Positions 1-6,649 of a stretch of DNA of 64,000 bases are shown one piece after another. Location: positions 310,001 to 374,000 of the forward strand of contig NZ_JAFCLN010000002.1 in assembly GCF_018129385.1 (NCBI RefSeq), read 5' to 3'. Source of the stretch: Bradyrhizobium lablabi. GTDB lineage: Bacteria; Pseudomonadota; Alphaproteobacteria; Rhizobiales; Xanthobacteraceae. Under the pieces are notes generated by a model. That model worked only from the letters and a program-made list of their open reading frames with translations, was not told the origin of the DNA and searched no databases. Made by a program: the position numbers and the translations under genes. The number at the start of each line of letters is the position of its first letter. Within the stretch, counting starts at the first letter, position 1.

Positions 1-2
1 TC

Positions 3-1259
3 GCTCTGATCGCAACCTGGCTGTCAGCCTTCGTCGATTACAAACCCTACCTCGACCCCGGCGAGCGCGGCGTTGTGCAGGTGCTGGCGGCCGACCGTGA
101 TCAGGCGAAGATCATCCTTCGCTACGTCAAGGCGTTCTTCAAACTGCCGATGCTGGCAAAGCTGATCGAACGCGAGACGCAGTTCGGCCTCGACCTAACC
201 AACTCCGTTGCGATTGAAGTCACCACTGCATCGTTCCGTTCCGTTCGCGGTCGAACCGTCGTCGCCGCCCTCGCGGACGAGATCGCGTTCTGGAATGACG
301 AAGGCGCGAACCCCGACGCCGAAGTCATCAAGGCGATCCGACCGTCGATGGCAACCATCCCCAATGCCATGCTGCTGCTGGCATCCTCGCCATACGCTCG
401 CAAGGGCGTGCTGTGGGACATGCATCGGCAGTACCATGGCAAGGACGATCCTCGCGTGTTGTCGTGGCAAGCCGCGACCGAGGTAATGAACCCCTCGATC
501 GATCCCAAGTGGCTCACGGAGCAGTACGAGCGCGACCCTGTGTCGGCATCGGCCGAATATGGCGCTCAGTTCAGGACGGACGTAGAAGCCTTTATTGCAG
601 CCGAAGCCGTCGATGCCGTCACGTCCGACGAGCGGGAGCGCCCATACATCGCAGGCAAACGCTACTACGCTTTTGCGGACCCCGCGGGCGGCTCGGGCAA
701 GGACAGCTTCACGCTCGCAATCGGCCATGTCGAGGATCGCATACCGACCTTGGACGTGATCAGGGAGTTCAAGCCGCCATTCTCGCCCAAGGCCGTCATT
801 GAGCAGTGTGCCGACGTGCTCAAGCAATACGGCATCCGCAAATGCACGGCCGACCGTTACGCTGCGGAGTTCGCAGTCGAAGGCTTCCGAGAGCATCAAA
901 TCACGCTCGAACATTCGTTGAAGCCCAAGTCGCAAATCTACTCCGAGTTCTTGCCCCTGTTGAACAGCAAGACCTGCGACCTCCTCGACCACGCCCGACT
1001 GCGAACGCAGTTGATCGGCCTCGAACGCAAGACCGCGAGGAGCGGCAAGGACAGCATCGACCACGGACCGGGCGGCCATGACGACGTTGCGAACGCGGTC
1101 GCCGGCGTCCTCACCGGCATGGGAGTGAGGAAGTATCGCTACGACGTGACGATGGCGTGGGCGGGCACCATCGACGCGAAGACAGAACAGCAGAGCGCCG
1201 CTGCACAGAGGTTAGGTGCGTTAGTTCAAGTTCAAACCATGAGAGGACTATTACGATGA
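3..1259 (+). CDS. Phage terminase large subunit (5' end outside the window)
   Basis: This is the ATPase-nuclease that pumps DNA into phage capsids. The frame is open from base 3 and runs in from the left edge, so the N-terminus with the Walker A P-loop is missing. The Walker B-type motif VVAALADE is encoded at about 258-281 and is followed by the coupling motif LLASSPYARKG. The C-terminal RNase H-like nuclease domain shows FADPAGGSGKDS (first Asp near 678) and GHDDVANA near 1075-1100, the typical last acidic pair. The stop overlaps the next start by four bases (ATGA, 1256-1259). A GTG at 75 could be taken for a start, but the homologous-looking sequence continues upstream of it. The family call is firm; whether the phage is functional cannot be judged. 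Confidence 0.85.
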   Translation, partial: ALIATWLSAFVDYKPYLDPGERGVVQVLAADRDQAKIILRYVKAFFKLPMLAKLIERETQFGLDLTNSVAIEVTTASFRSVRGRTVVAALADEIAFWNDEGANPDAEVIKAIRPSMATIPNAMLLLASSPYARKGVLWDMHRQYHGKDDPRVLSWQAATEVMNPSIDPKWLTEQYERDPVSASAEYGAQFRTDVEAFIAAEAVDAVTSDERERPYIAGKRYYAFADPAGGSGKDSFTLAIGHVEDRIPTLDVIREFKPPFSPKAVIEQCADVLKQYGIRKCTADRYAAEFAVEGFREHQITLEHSLKPKSQIYSEFLPLLNSKTCDLLDHARLRTQLIGLERKTARSGKDSIDHGPGGHDDVANAVAGVLTGMGVRKYRYDVTMAWAGTIDAKTEQQSAAAQRLGALVQVQTMRGLLR

Positions 1260-1816
1260 CTACCACGAAAGACGACTACGTTACCGATGCGCATGGCCGC
1301 CGAGTTCGGCGTCGAAACGACGACGTGTTGGCCGACGGCCAGGTTTTGCGGGTACCCATGATCCTCATGGACACCGTTGTCTCGGACGCACAAGTTCGCG
1401 CCATGCACGATGCGGCGGCTCAGCTTGAGAACCATCAGTTGTCGGCATTCGCGGATGCCGTCAACGGGGGCGCGTCATTCGCCGATGCCGTCGCAAAAGC
1501 GAAGGCCCTCAAGCGTATCGAGCAATTCGATGCGCGCGGTCACCGTCCGGGCTTTGTGTTTGATCACTCGCCCGAACTCAGCGCCGCACGCGATCAGTAC
1601 CACGCCCGAACTCACGATAGGTGGAAAGCTTCACCTGAACAGAGCTCGTTAACGGCTGACGAAAAGGCGGCTCTCGGCGTCGCCAGCGGCGCGAACGATC
1701 ACAAACCACATACCGTGATCGCTCCTAACGGTTCGAACTATGGCGATGTGCGTGCTGCGGCAGACCGCGTCATCGAAAATCGGGACAAGCGGCTCGAAGC
1801 CGCATGGCAGCGTTGA
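1256..1816 (+). CDS. Phage-associated protein of unknown function (186 aa)
   Basis: I do not recognise this protein. The chosen ATG at 1256 overlaps the terminase stop (ATGA) and is preceded by GAGAGGA at 1241-1247, so it is probably translated by coupling with the terminase. The product starts MTTTKDDYVTDAHGRRVRRR, is hydrophilic, has no signal peptide or membrane segment, and contains an Ala-rich helical stretch in the middle and a basic C-terminus. Position directly after the terminase suggests a packaging or head-related accessory protein, but no motif shows this. Confidence 0.65.
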   Translation: MTTTKDDYVTDAHGRRVRRRNDDVLADGQVLRVPMILMDTVVSDAQVRAMHDAAAQLENHQLSAFADAVNGGASFADAVAKAKALKRIEQFDARGHRPGFVFDHSPELSAARDQYHARTHDRWKASPEQSSLTADEKAALGVASGANDHKPHTVIAPNGSNYGDVRAAADRVIENRDKRLEAAWQR

Positions 1817-1826
1817 TCAGCAACGG

Positions 1827-1850
1827 CCCCGCGTGAGCAATCACGCGGGG
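1827..1850 (+). terminator. Perfect 10-bp hairpin with GCAA tetraloop
   Basis: CCCCGCGTGA (1827-1836) and TCACGCGGGG (1841-1850) are exact inverted repeats closed by GCAA, a GNRA tetraloop. It lies between the unknown gene ending at 1816 and the next start at 1881. There is no T-tract after it, so it may be an mRNA-stabilising or processing hairpin that sets relative expression within the phage-type operon, rather than a classical intrinsic terminator. Confidence 0.6.
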
Positions 1851-1880
1851 ATCACTCCCAACGCAACAGGAAGGCAAACA

Positions 1881-2714
1881 ATGACTGACAGAGACAGACT
1901 TCCCCCGAGGGCGAGAGCGAAGATCTTCACGTTCGCGGAGACCGAGGCCTCGCTGATGACGGCGATCCACGCGAACCAAACCCAAATCAGGGAACTGGAA
2001 GATGCGCTCGCGATGACGACCGAGGACCAGCGCAAGCTCGACCTCCATGAAATGATCGCGCAGCGGCGTGAAGTTCAGACGACGCACCGCGCACGGCATC
2101 ACGCAATCGCTGACTTGAACGGCCGGATCAGGCGCTACCTCGACATGTTGCCAGCCGATGCGCTCCTCGACGATGCAAAGCCACCCAAAATCAAGTTGAA
2201 AGGCGAGACCCATCAGCAGGCCGTCGCGAACCTTCGCGGTCAGATCGTCAAGCTGATCTCCGAGCGGGGCCAGGTCGAACGTGCGGCGCTGCCGATTGCC
2301 GAGATCAAGGCGCAGGTGAAGAAGTGGATCACTGAACGCTCGATGCGAACGGTGCCGCAGATCGTCGCCACGCACGAGACGTTTACCGTCAAGCTTGAGC
2401 ACTACATCGACGGCGCGCTTGCGCCTGTGCCCGACATTGCCGCGATGCTGGCATGGTTCGACCCGGAGCATTTTGAGGCGAAGCTGATGGCGCTGATCGA
2501 TCAGATGCCCAAGCCCAAGCTTGCCATGACGCCATCGGAGAAAGCCGAGCGTCTCGCCGCGATCAAGGTCGAGCTTGGCGATGCAGAGCGGCTTGAATGT
2601 GCGCTGGTCGATGACGCGATGGATAACGGCATCATCATCGACCATAGGCCGAACGTCGATATCCGAGCGCTCCTCGGCCTCGTCGTGACGAAGAAGTCGG
2701 CGAAAGCCGCATGA
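1881..2714 (+). CDS. Coiled-coil protein of unknown function (277 aa), phage-associated
   Basis: I do not recognise this protein. The ATG at 1881 is supported by CAGGAAGG at 1867-1874; the open frame extends further upstream but through the hairpin at 1827-1850, which is unlikely to be coding. The product is rich in Glu, Gln, Arg and Ala, with heptad-like helical segments in the first third (roughly residues 20-70 and 95-125). It contains no signal peptide or membrane segment. Same strand and close spacing put it in one transcript with the terminase. A structural or scaffolding role is possible but is inference from context only. Confidence 0.65.
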   Translation: MTDRDRLPPRARAKIFTFAETEASLMTAIHANQTQIRELEDALAMTTEDQRKLDLHEMIAQRREVQTTHRARHHAIADLNGRIRRYLDMLPADALLDDAKPPKIKLKGETHQQAVANLRGQIVKLISERGQVERAALPIAEIKAQVKKWITERSMRTVPQIVATHETFTVKLEHYIDGALAPVPDIAAMLAWFDPEHFEAKLMALIDQMPKPKLAMTPSEKAERLAAIKVELGDAERLECALVDDAMDNGIIIDHRPNVDIRALLGLVVTKKSAKAA

Positions 2715-2822
2715 TCGCGATCCTCGGTGCCTTCTACATCTTCTTTGGCATCCGAGTGCGGGCGGCCGTTATCGTTCGCGGCGCGGCCCGAACTCCTCCG
2801 TCTCGATGCGGAGGGGGTCTTA

Positions 2823-2856
2823 CCCAGTCGCCTGATCGTCAACGGGGGCGACTGGG
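2823..2856. other. 10-bp inverted repeat with 14-nt loop
   Basis: CCCAGTCGCC (2823-2832) is repeated in inverse as GGCGACTGGG (2847-2856). It follows the coiled-coil gene and lies about 80 bp before a stronger terminator hairpin. A 70-codon frame beginning ATGA at 2711 runs through it, but that frame has no recognisable protein signature, so I read the interval 2715-2939 as non-coding with RNA structure. Confidence 0.5.
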
Positions 2857-2939
2857 GATTGGCAAGTCGGTGAGTGCTGATCTTCATGAAACAACCCCGA
2901 CAGCCCGCGGTCTGACATCCTAGGACGTGGCGGGCAAAG

Positions 2940-2990
2940 GGCCCCGTCGTCGTGTGTAGCTTCCTGTTCGCGACGACGGGGCCTTTCGTT
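2940..2990 (+). terminator. Strong rho-independent terminator between convergent genes
   Basis: GGCCCCGTCGTCG (2940-2952) pairs exactly with CGACGACGGGGCC (2971-2983) across an 18-nt loop and is followed by TTTCGTTT. It ends the rightward phage-type transcript and, as a symmetrical stem, may also stop the leftward gene that ends at 2990. Confidence 0.8.
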
Positions 2991-3322
2991 TAGTCAGAGC
3001 CTAGAAATCCAGCGGCTTTCGCTTTGGCGACCCAGTGTGGCATGCTTTTCGTCTTTTCAGACCACTCAACGTAAGCCTCGGTCGTGACGAAGCCATTCAG
3101 GTCCTCCGAGTATCCCCACCCGTGCAAAAGCAGAGAAATTTGGCGAATTAGTTCTGTGCGTTGACGCTCGTGCAGGGCATCGAGCGCAGAATAGATCGAG
3201 CTTGCAATCGTCCCGCTGACATCCCTGAGATCAGGCTCCTTCTTCGTCGATCTGGCCGTTGATCGATGCACCAGCGTCGTGCGCTTTACTCGCTTGGCCG
3301 CAGTCTTCTTCTTACTCGACAT
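2990..3322 (-). CDS. Small basic protein of unknown function (110 aa)
   Basis: The ATG at 3322 is chosen because GGGGAGAG lies four bases upstream on the minus strand. The N-terminal 35 residues are Lys/Arg/Ser/Thr-rich (MSSKKKTAAKRVKRTT) and probably disordered or nucleic-acid binding. The rest is a helical, Trp-containing segment ending GFLGSD. I recognise no family. It lies convergent to the phage-type operon and codirectional with the restriction-modification operon, 102 bp beyond the end of that operon, so it could be cargo of the same element. Confidence 0.6.
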   Translation of the reverse strand: MSSKKKTAAKRVKRTTLVHRSTARSTKKEPDLRDVSGTIASSIYSALDALHERQRTELIRQISLLLHGWGYSEDLNGFVTTEAYVEWSEKTKSMPHWVAKAKAAGFLGSD

Positions 3323-3424
3323 GGTACTCTCCCCGCATGAAGGCGAGACCATTCCGCCCTCTACGGCTCAGTACTTTCACCATCTTTTTGAGGTAGTCGA
3401 ATTGCACCGATTTACACCGGCCGC

Positions 3425-4429
3425 TTAGGTTTGCGATTTGATCCACTCGATGAAACCATCGATGTCGTGAGCCCAGACGAGATACAGCCCTGCGGATTGT
3501 GCCGTGCGCAAGTCTGCAACCTTGAAGACGCCCGACAAGAGAGCCACGCTGATGATGTTTTTTCCAGCTTCGGCCGTGTAGTGCTTCGCCTTCGCGGCTG
3601 TGTCGTTCAACAATCGCTTCGTGCTGTTGAGAGCCGAACTCGAGTCCTTAGCTTCGAGAGCTATCATTCGCCCTGTCTTGAGCGCTATGAACAAATCGAC
3701 CTTGCGACCGTATACGACACACTCACCATAAAAGTGCGGATACGTCGGATGATGGCTCGGCTGAGTGATCTTTCCTTTGGCAGGATAGGTCGGAAGATTG
3801 GGGGGAGCGACAGCCACGACTTTGCCTTTTTTCTTACGCTGGCCCGCAACCTTTACAAAACCAAGCTCGGTCAATCTTGTTTCGAGGCGCTGCTCCACAA
3901 CCTTGCCATGGCCACGACGTTCGGTCTGAAGTGCCTGGGTGGCGTGCATGGTCATTGTGGTTTCGATGGCTGTCCGTATTTCGCCTCTGCTAGGAGCACG
4001 GCCCGCAGCAATCCAAGGAAAACGGAACGGGTCCGCGAGCTTGCAGATCAGCTTCAGAACCTCGACCGGCAAGCCGGGTTTGTCCTTGAGGTCCGTTTTG
4101 CCAATGCCTTCGACCCTTCGCGTCACGAGCACTCCGAGATCGTCCTCGGAGACGGGCGGGCCTGTCACATAGCGTAACGCGTCGAACAATTCCGCATCAA
4201 GCAGCACGGTTCGAACGATGTCCGGATCGGGATTGGAAGGATCGACGCCGGCGAGCGCCTTAAACAGTCGAACAATTGCCCCACGCCGTGCCCGAACATG
4301 AGCAAGATACTTCCCCCCGGGCTCGGCGAGCCTACGATCAACGAACTCTTCAAGCGCTTTCTGTGCCTCGGCGGCGAGTTGCGCGTCGTCCCAAACGGTC
4401 GGCATATCGCTCACGTTCGGGAGGGTCAT
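3425..4429 (-). CDS. Type II restriction endonuclease, XamI family
   Basis: The protein matches the XamI family (recognition GTCGAC) along its length. It has the PPVSEDDL segment near residue 91, FPWIAAGRAPSRGE near 137, ATQALQTERRGHGKVVEQR near 163, and the C-terminal PD-(D/E)XK-like core GRKVDLF (Asp245) followed by MIALEAKDS (Glu259, Lys261), then NSTKRLLNDTAAKAKHY and LSGVFKVADLRTAQ. It should cleave unmethylated sites in incoming DNA. The ATG at 4429 overlaps the stop of the methyltransferase gene by four bases (ATGA), so it is the last, translationally coupled gene of a three-gene operon. Length (334 aa) and catalytic residues look intact, so activity is plausible. Target GTCGAC is inferred from the family, not shown. 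Confidence 0.88.
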   Translation of the reverse strand: MTLPNVSDMPTVWDDAQLAAEAQKALEEFVDRRLAEPGGKYLAHVRARRGAIVRLFKALAGVDPSNPDPDIVRTVLLDAELFDALRYVTGPPVSEDDLGVLVTRRVEGIGKTDLKDKPGLPVEVLKLICKLADPFRFPWIAAGRAPSRGEIRTAIETTMTMHATQALQTERRGHGKVVEQRLETRLTELGFVKVAGQRKKKGKVVAVAPPNLPTYPAKGKITQPSHHPTYPHFYGECVVYGRKVDLFIALKTGRMIALEAKDSSSALNSTKRLLNDTAAKAKHYTAEAGKNIISVALLSGVFKVADLRTAQSAGLYLVWAHDIDGFIEWIKSQT

Positions 4430-6009
4430 ACACGTGCAGTAAGAGTAGATGGGTCAGGGATATGAAGCCGCGACACTTCGCCCGGCTCGAACTTGACAAG
4501 ACCGCCAGCATAGACGCGGCCCGACGTCATGGAGACGGTCTCACGCAAATGCTTCGCAATTGCATCAAGTGTTGCGTCGCTCATCGGCTGCACTGGGTAA
4601 AGCCCGTGCGAGATGTTGAGATGGCGGACGCCAGCATAGTTGCGCACGAAGGCGGGAGCGCGACGCGCCATGTACGTGCAGAGGATAGGGGCGGGTTCTT
4701 TGAGGCCCACAGACCACCACGCGCGGCGATGGGTCGCAATGAAACTCTTGTGTGCTTTCGCGAGCTTCGCCCACTCCAGAAAATCATCGACGACAGCGCG
4801 GTCGGCCGCGTTGAGCTGATCAAGGTCAACGGGCAAATCGACGACCCTTCGCAGATGCTTGTCGCTGCGAAGGTACTCGCCAGCTGACAGAAGGTCGCGA
4901 GCTTTGGTGATAGCAGGAAACAGATAGCGGGCAGGGAGATGGGCTGCGTCGTCCCCGGCTATCCATACGGCGTTGCAGCCCGTGACCTGGCCCCGATGCA
5001 CGCGAAAGAGTTCGCCAAGCTCGATTTCGCCATAAGGCGCCCGAGGCGTCGTCCGCAACAATGTGGACCAACGCTTCGAACCCTCGATTGTTGCCCAATC
5101 GACGCCTTCTCCAGCCGACAACGGCGATAGATCATCGAGCGATGCAACGTTGCGGACGGTAAGCTGATCCGGCCGATGACCGACCCGAAAGCATGTGATT
5201 GCTCCCGTGCTGAGCGTCCCAACGAAAGGCACCGCTTTGGGGTCAATAACGTGCAGGGCCGTGCCGCCTAGACCGTCGGCCAACATGCGTCTGACCACTG
5301 ATCCATAATTGACGTCCATCCACTCAGCGGCCGTGATGAACGCACCATAGTCTCCCGGCTGAGCGATCTGCCGCGTACGCAGGAAGAAATGCACGTGCAA
5401 GCCCGCAAGAGCGCTCGCCTTAAACCCTAGCTTGTGTGCGGCGTCACTGAACCACGTTTTCCACCGGGCCGAGATGTCGTGGTGACGTACGTAGGGCGGG
5501 TTCCCGATGAAAAGGGTCGGCCCGTCGATGCGCGGAAGATCCAGAGCACGATAGTCGATGCCCTTAACGGTAAGCCGCTTTGCGAACCCAAGCGCGGCCG
5601 CATTGGCGCGGACCAGGAGGGCAGCCAAGGGGTCAATTTCGACCGCGATCAATTTCGCCTTGGGGAAGGCCTTGGCGGCGGCGCTGACGAAACGCCCGCT
5701 CCCGGCTCCTGCATCGACGACCCGGACAGGCGGCGTGACCTCGTTGGCGGCCCAAGCCACCATCGCGTCCACGATAACCTGGGGGGTATAGGTGGCACCT
5801 TGTTCGCGTCGCACCTCGGCCGAACGAATGGTCGCGAAGAAGTCGCCCAAGGGGTCGTTGCCGGAGCGTATACTGCTGCGAATGGCGGCCACTTCGCGGG
5901 CTGAAAATTTCTTACGACGTGGAACAAGGCGGCGTTCCCGGGCAGGGAGCCTCGCCCGTCCAATCAGCGCGATGGCGAGGGCGGCAAGGTCTTGCTCGGT
6001 CGCAATCAT
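4426..6009 (-). CDS. N6-adenine DNA methyltransferase of the XamI-type system
   Basis: This is the protective methyltransferase of the restriction-modification operon. From the ATG at 6009 (527 aa) it shows GATYTPQVIVD near residue 72, the AdoMet-binding motif I VVDAGAGSGRF near 97, and the catalytic motif IV GNPPYVRH near 169. The motif order I then IV with a long C-terminal target-recognition region is that of gamma-class (TaqI/Eco57I-like) enzymes methylating adenine at N6. An upstream in-frame ATG at 6051 exists, but 6009 overlaps the controller stop (ATGA, 6006-6009), which fits the coupled architecture of this operon. Cognate sequence GTCGAC is inferred from the neighbouring XamI-family endonuclease. 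Confidence 0.88.
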   Translation of the reverse strand: MIATEQDLAALAIALIGRARLPARERRLVPRRKKFSAREVAAIRSSIRSGNDPLGDFFATIRSAEVRREQGATYTPQVIVDAMVAWAANEVTPPVRVVDAGAGSGRFVSAAAKAFPKAKLIAVEIDPLAALLVRANAAALGFAKRLTVKGIDYRALDLPRIDGPTLFIGNPPYVRHHDISARWKTWFSDAAHKLGFKASALAGLHVHFFLRTRQIAQPGDYGAFITAAEWMDVNYGSVVRRMLADGLGGTALHVIDPKAVPFVGTLSTGAITCFRVGHRPDQLTVRNVASLDDLSPLSAGEGVDWATIEGSKRWSTLLRTTPRAPYGEIELGELFRVHRGQVTGCNAVWIAGDDAAHLPARYLFPAITKARDLLSAGEYLRSDKHLRRVVDLPVDLDQLNAADRAVVDDFLEWAKLAKAHKSFIATHRRAWWSVGLKEPAPILCTYMARRAPAFVRNYAGVRHLNISHGLYPVQPMSDATLDAIAKHLRETVSMTSGRVYAGGLVKFEPGEVSRLHIPDPSTLTARV

Positions 6010-6191
6010 TGGCGCGCTTTCGCCGGCTTGGTTTTTTCGTACTCCGCCCATAGCTCCTCGAACAGCTTGCGCAGGCTCACGCCGCGCTGAGCCGCCTCTG
6101 CCTTCACCGCACGCGCGATCTCCGGCGAGAGGCTGAAGCCGACGATTTGCCGAGTCGTCTTACGATCAGGTTCACGAGGTCGAGTCGCCAT
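6006..6191 (-). CDS. Ribbon-helix-helix controller protein of the restriction-modification operon (61 aa)
   Basis: The short product has the ribbon-helix-helix pattern: an N-terminal strand RQIVGFSL (about 14-21), helix SPEIARAVKAEAAQRG and helix SLRKLFEELWAEYEK. Such proteins bind tandem short repeats as dimers. The ATG at 6191 is chosen because the RHH fold starts just after it, because a plausible -35/-10 ends six bases before it, and because two tandem 8-bp repeats overlap that promoter. There is no Shine-Dalgarno sequence and essentially no leader, so the mRNA is probably leaderless, as known for several restriction-modification controller genes. The gene overlaps the methyltransferase by four bases. 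Likely role: autoregulation that times methyltransferase and endonuclease expression. Confidence 0.75.
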   Translation of the reverse strand: MATRPREPDRKTTRQIVGFSLSPEIARAVKAEAAQRGVSLRKLFEELWAEYEKTKPAKARQ

Positions 6192-6197
6192 GCGAAA

Positions 6198-6226
6198 CTT
6201 TGTCGACAAGTCGACAACAAGGTCAA
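6198..6226 (-). promoter_or_regulatory. Controller promoter with two embedded GTCGAC sites
   Basis: On the minus strand TTGACC (6221-6226) and ACAAAG (6198-6203) are 17 bp apart, and the ATG follows six bases after the -10. The spacer and -10 contain two exact GTCGAC sequences (6202-6207 and 6210-6215) that form two tandem 8-bp repeats, each read as TTGTCGAC on the minus strand (6202-6217). Eight-bp tandem repeats are what MetJ/Arc-type ribbon-helix-helix proteins recognise, and GTCGAC is also the expected methylation target of the system. Confidence 0.6.
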
Positions 6227-6267
6227 GTTGCATTTTTGCATTGTCCCGCCCGCACAAGGTCAACTTG
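6217..6267. repeat. 14-bp direct repeat pair upstream of the controller gene
   Basis: ACAAGGTCAAGTTG (6217-6230) recurs as ACAAGGTCAACTTG (6254-6267), 13 of 14 bases identical, 37 bp apart. Both copies contain a TTGACC hexamer on the minus strand, so they could be two alternative -35 elements or two protein-binding sites. The first copy abuts the tandem GTCGAC repeats. Confidence 0.5.
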
Positions 6268-6387
6268 ATCGCGGAGCAGGAGTTCGCGCCCTCGAAAATG
6301 ACGCCGCACGACGAGGGGACCTATCCTGAACCTATCCTAGCTCCATATCGCGAATTGCGGATAGTTGGCCTAAACTATTGAAATCAT

Positions 6388-6463
6388 TGGTGAGCGCGGA
6401 GGGACTCGAACCCTCGACCCCATGATTAAAAGTCACGTGCTCTACCGCCTGAGCTACGCGCTC
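6388..6463 (-). tRNA. tRNA-Lys (anticodon TTT), CCA encoded
   Basis: The minus strand folds into a full cloverleaf. The acceptor arms GAGCGCG and CGCGCTC pair with discriminator A and an encoded CCA (6388-6390), the D-arm is GCTC...GAGC, the anticodon loop is CTTTTAA with anticodon TTT, and the T-arm loop is TTCGAGT. The gene is intact. Its 3' end faces the phage-like element on the left, which marks it as the likely integration site. Confidence 0.95.
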
Positions 6464-6471
6464 ACTCCAAG

Positions 6472-6502
6472 CCATGATCCTTCCAAAAGCCGGATCATGC
6501 TC
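6472..6502. repeat. Degenerate copy of the GGATCATGCTC palindromic repeat
   Basis: CATGATCC (6473-6480) and GGATCATG (6492-6499) are an 8-bp inverted repeat. The right arm, CGGATCATGCTCT, is identical to the right end of the 49-bp repeats at 36216-36264 and 49684-49732, so this appears to be a shortened member of the same family, placed just upstream of tRNA-Lys. Confidence 0.6.
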
Positions 6503-6649
6503 TCGCCGCGCTGTGTAGGGGGCAGACCCCCTCGGGTCAATAGCGCAAACCTGCGCGAAATGGCGAGACGACTGACCCGAATTGCGTCGATTCTACCGCG
6601 GCTTAGTGCCTCGTTCTGACGGCTTTTGTCACCCGCCATCCACCGTCAA

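Larger units (their letters stand above)
1..6387. mobile_element. Right-hand part of an integrated phage-like element or genomic island ending at tRNA-Lys
   Basis: This stretch holds a phage terminase gene, overlapping phage-type genes of unknown function and a self-contained restriction-modification operon. It ends immediately before the 3' end of an intact tRNA-Lys gene at 6388-6463, and tRNA 3' ends are the usual targets of tyrosine-recombinase integration. Beyond the tRNA the content switches to conserved chromosomal genes (beta-glucan synthesis). No integrase, portal or capsid gene is visible, but the left end lies outside the window. The element boundary at the tRNA is inferred. A duplicated tRNA-Lys 3' segment (attL/attR) to the left of the window would settle it. 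Confidence 0.55.

Noticed and set aside
2711..2923. 70-codon frame overlapping the coiled-coil gene stop by ATGA
   Set aside because: Only the first 20 residues are hydrophobic; the rest runs through an inverted repeat and is Arg/Pro-rich without protein-like pattern. Kept as possible but not called.
6320..6338. CCTATCCT direct repeats 11 bp apart
   Set aside because: Only two 8-bp copies between the restriction-modification operon and tRNA-Lys; too short to distinguish from chance or to call a CRISPR or iteron array.
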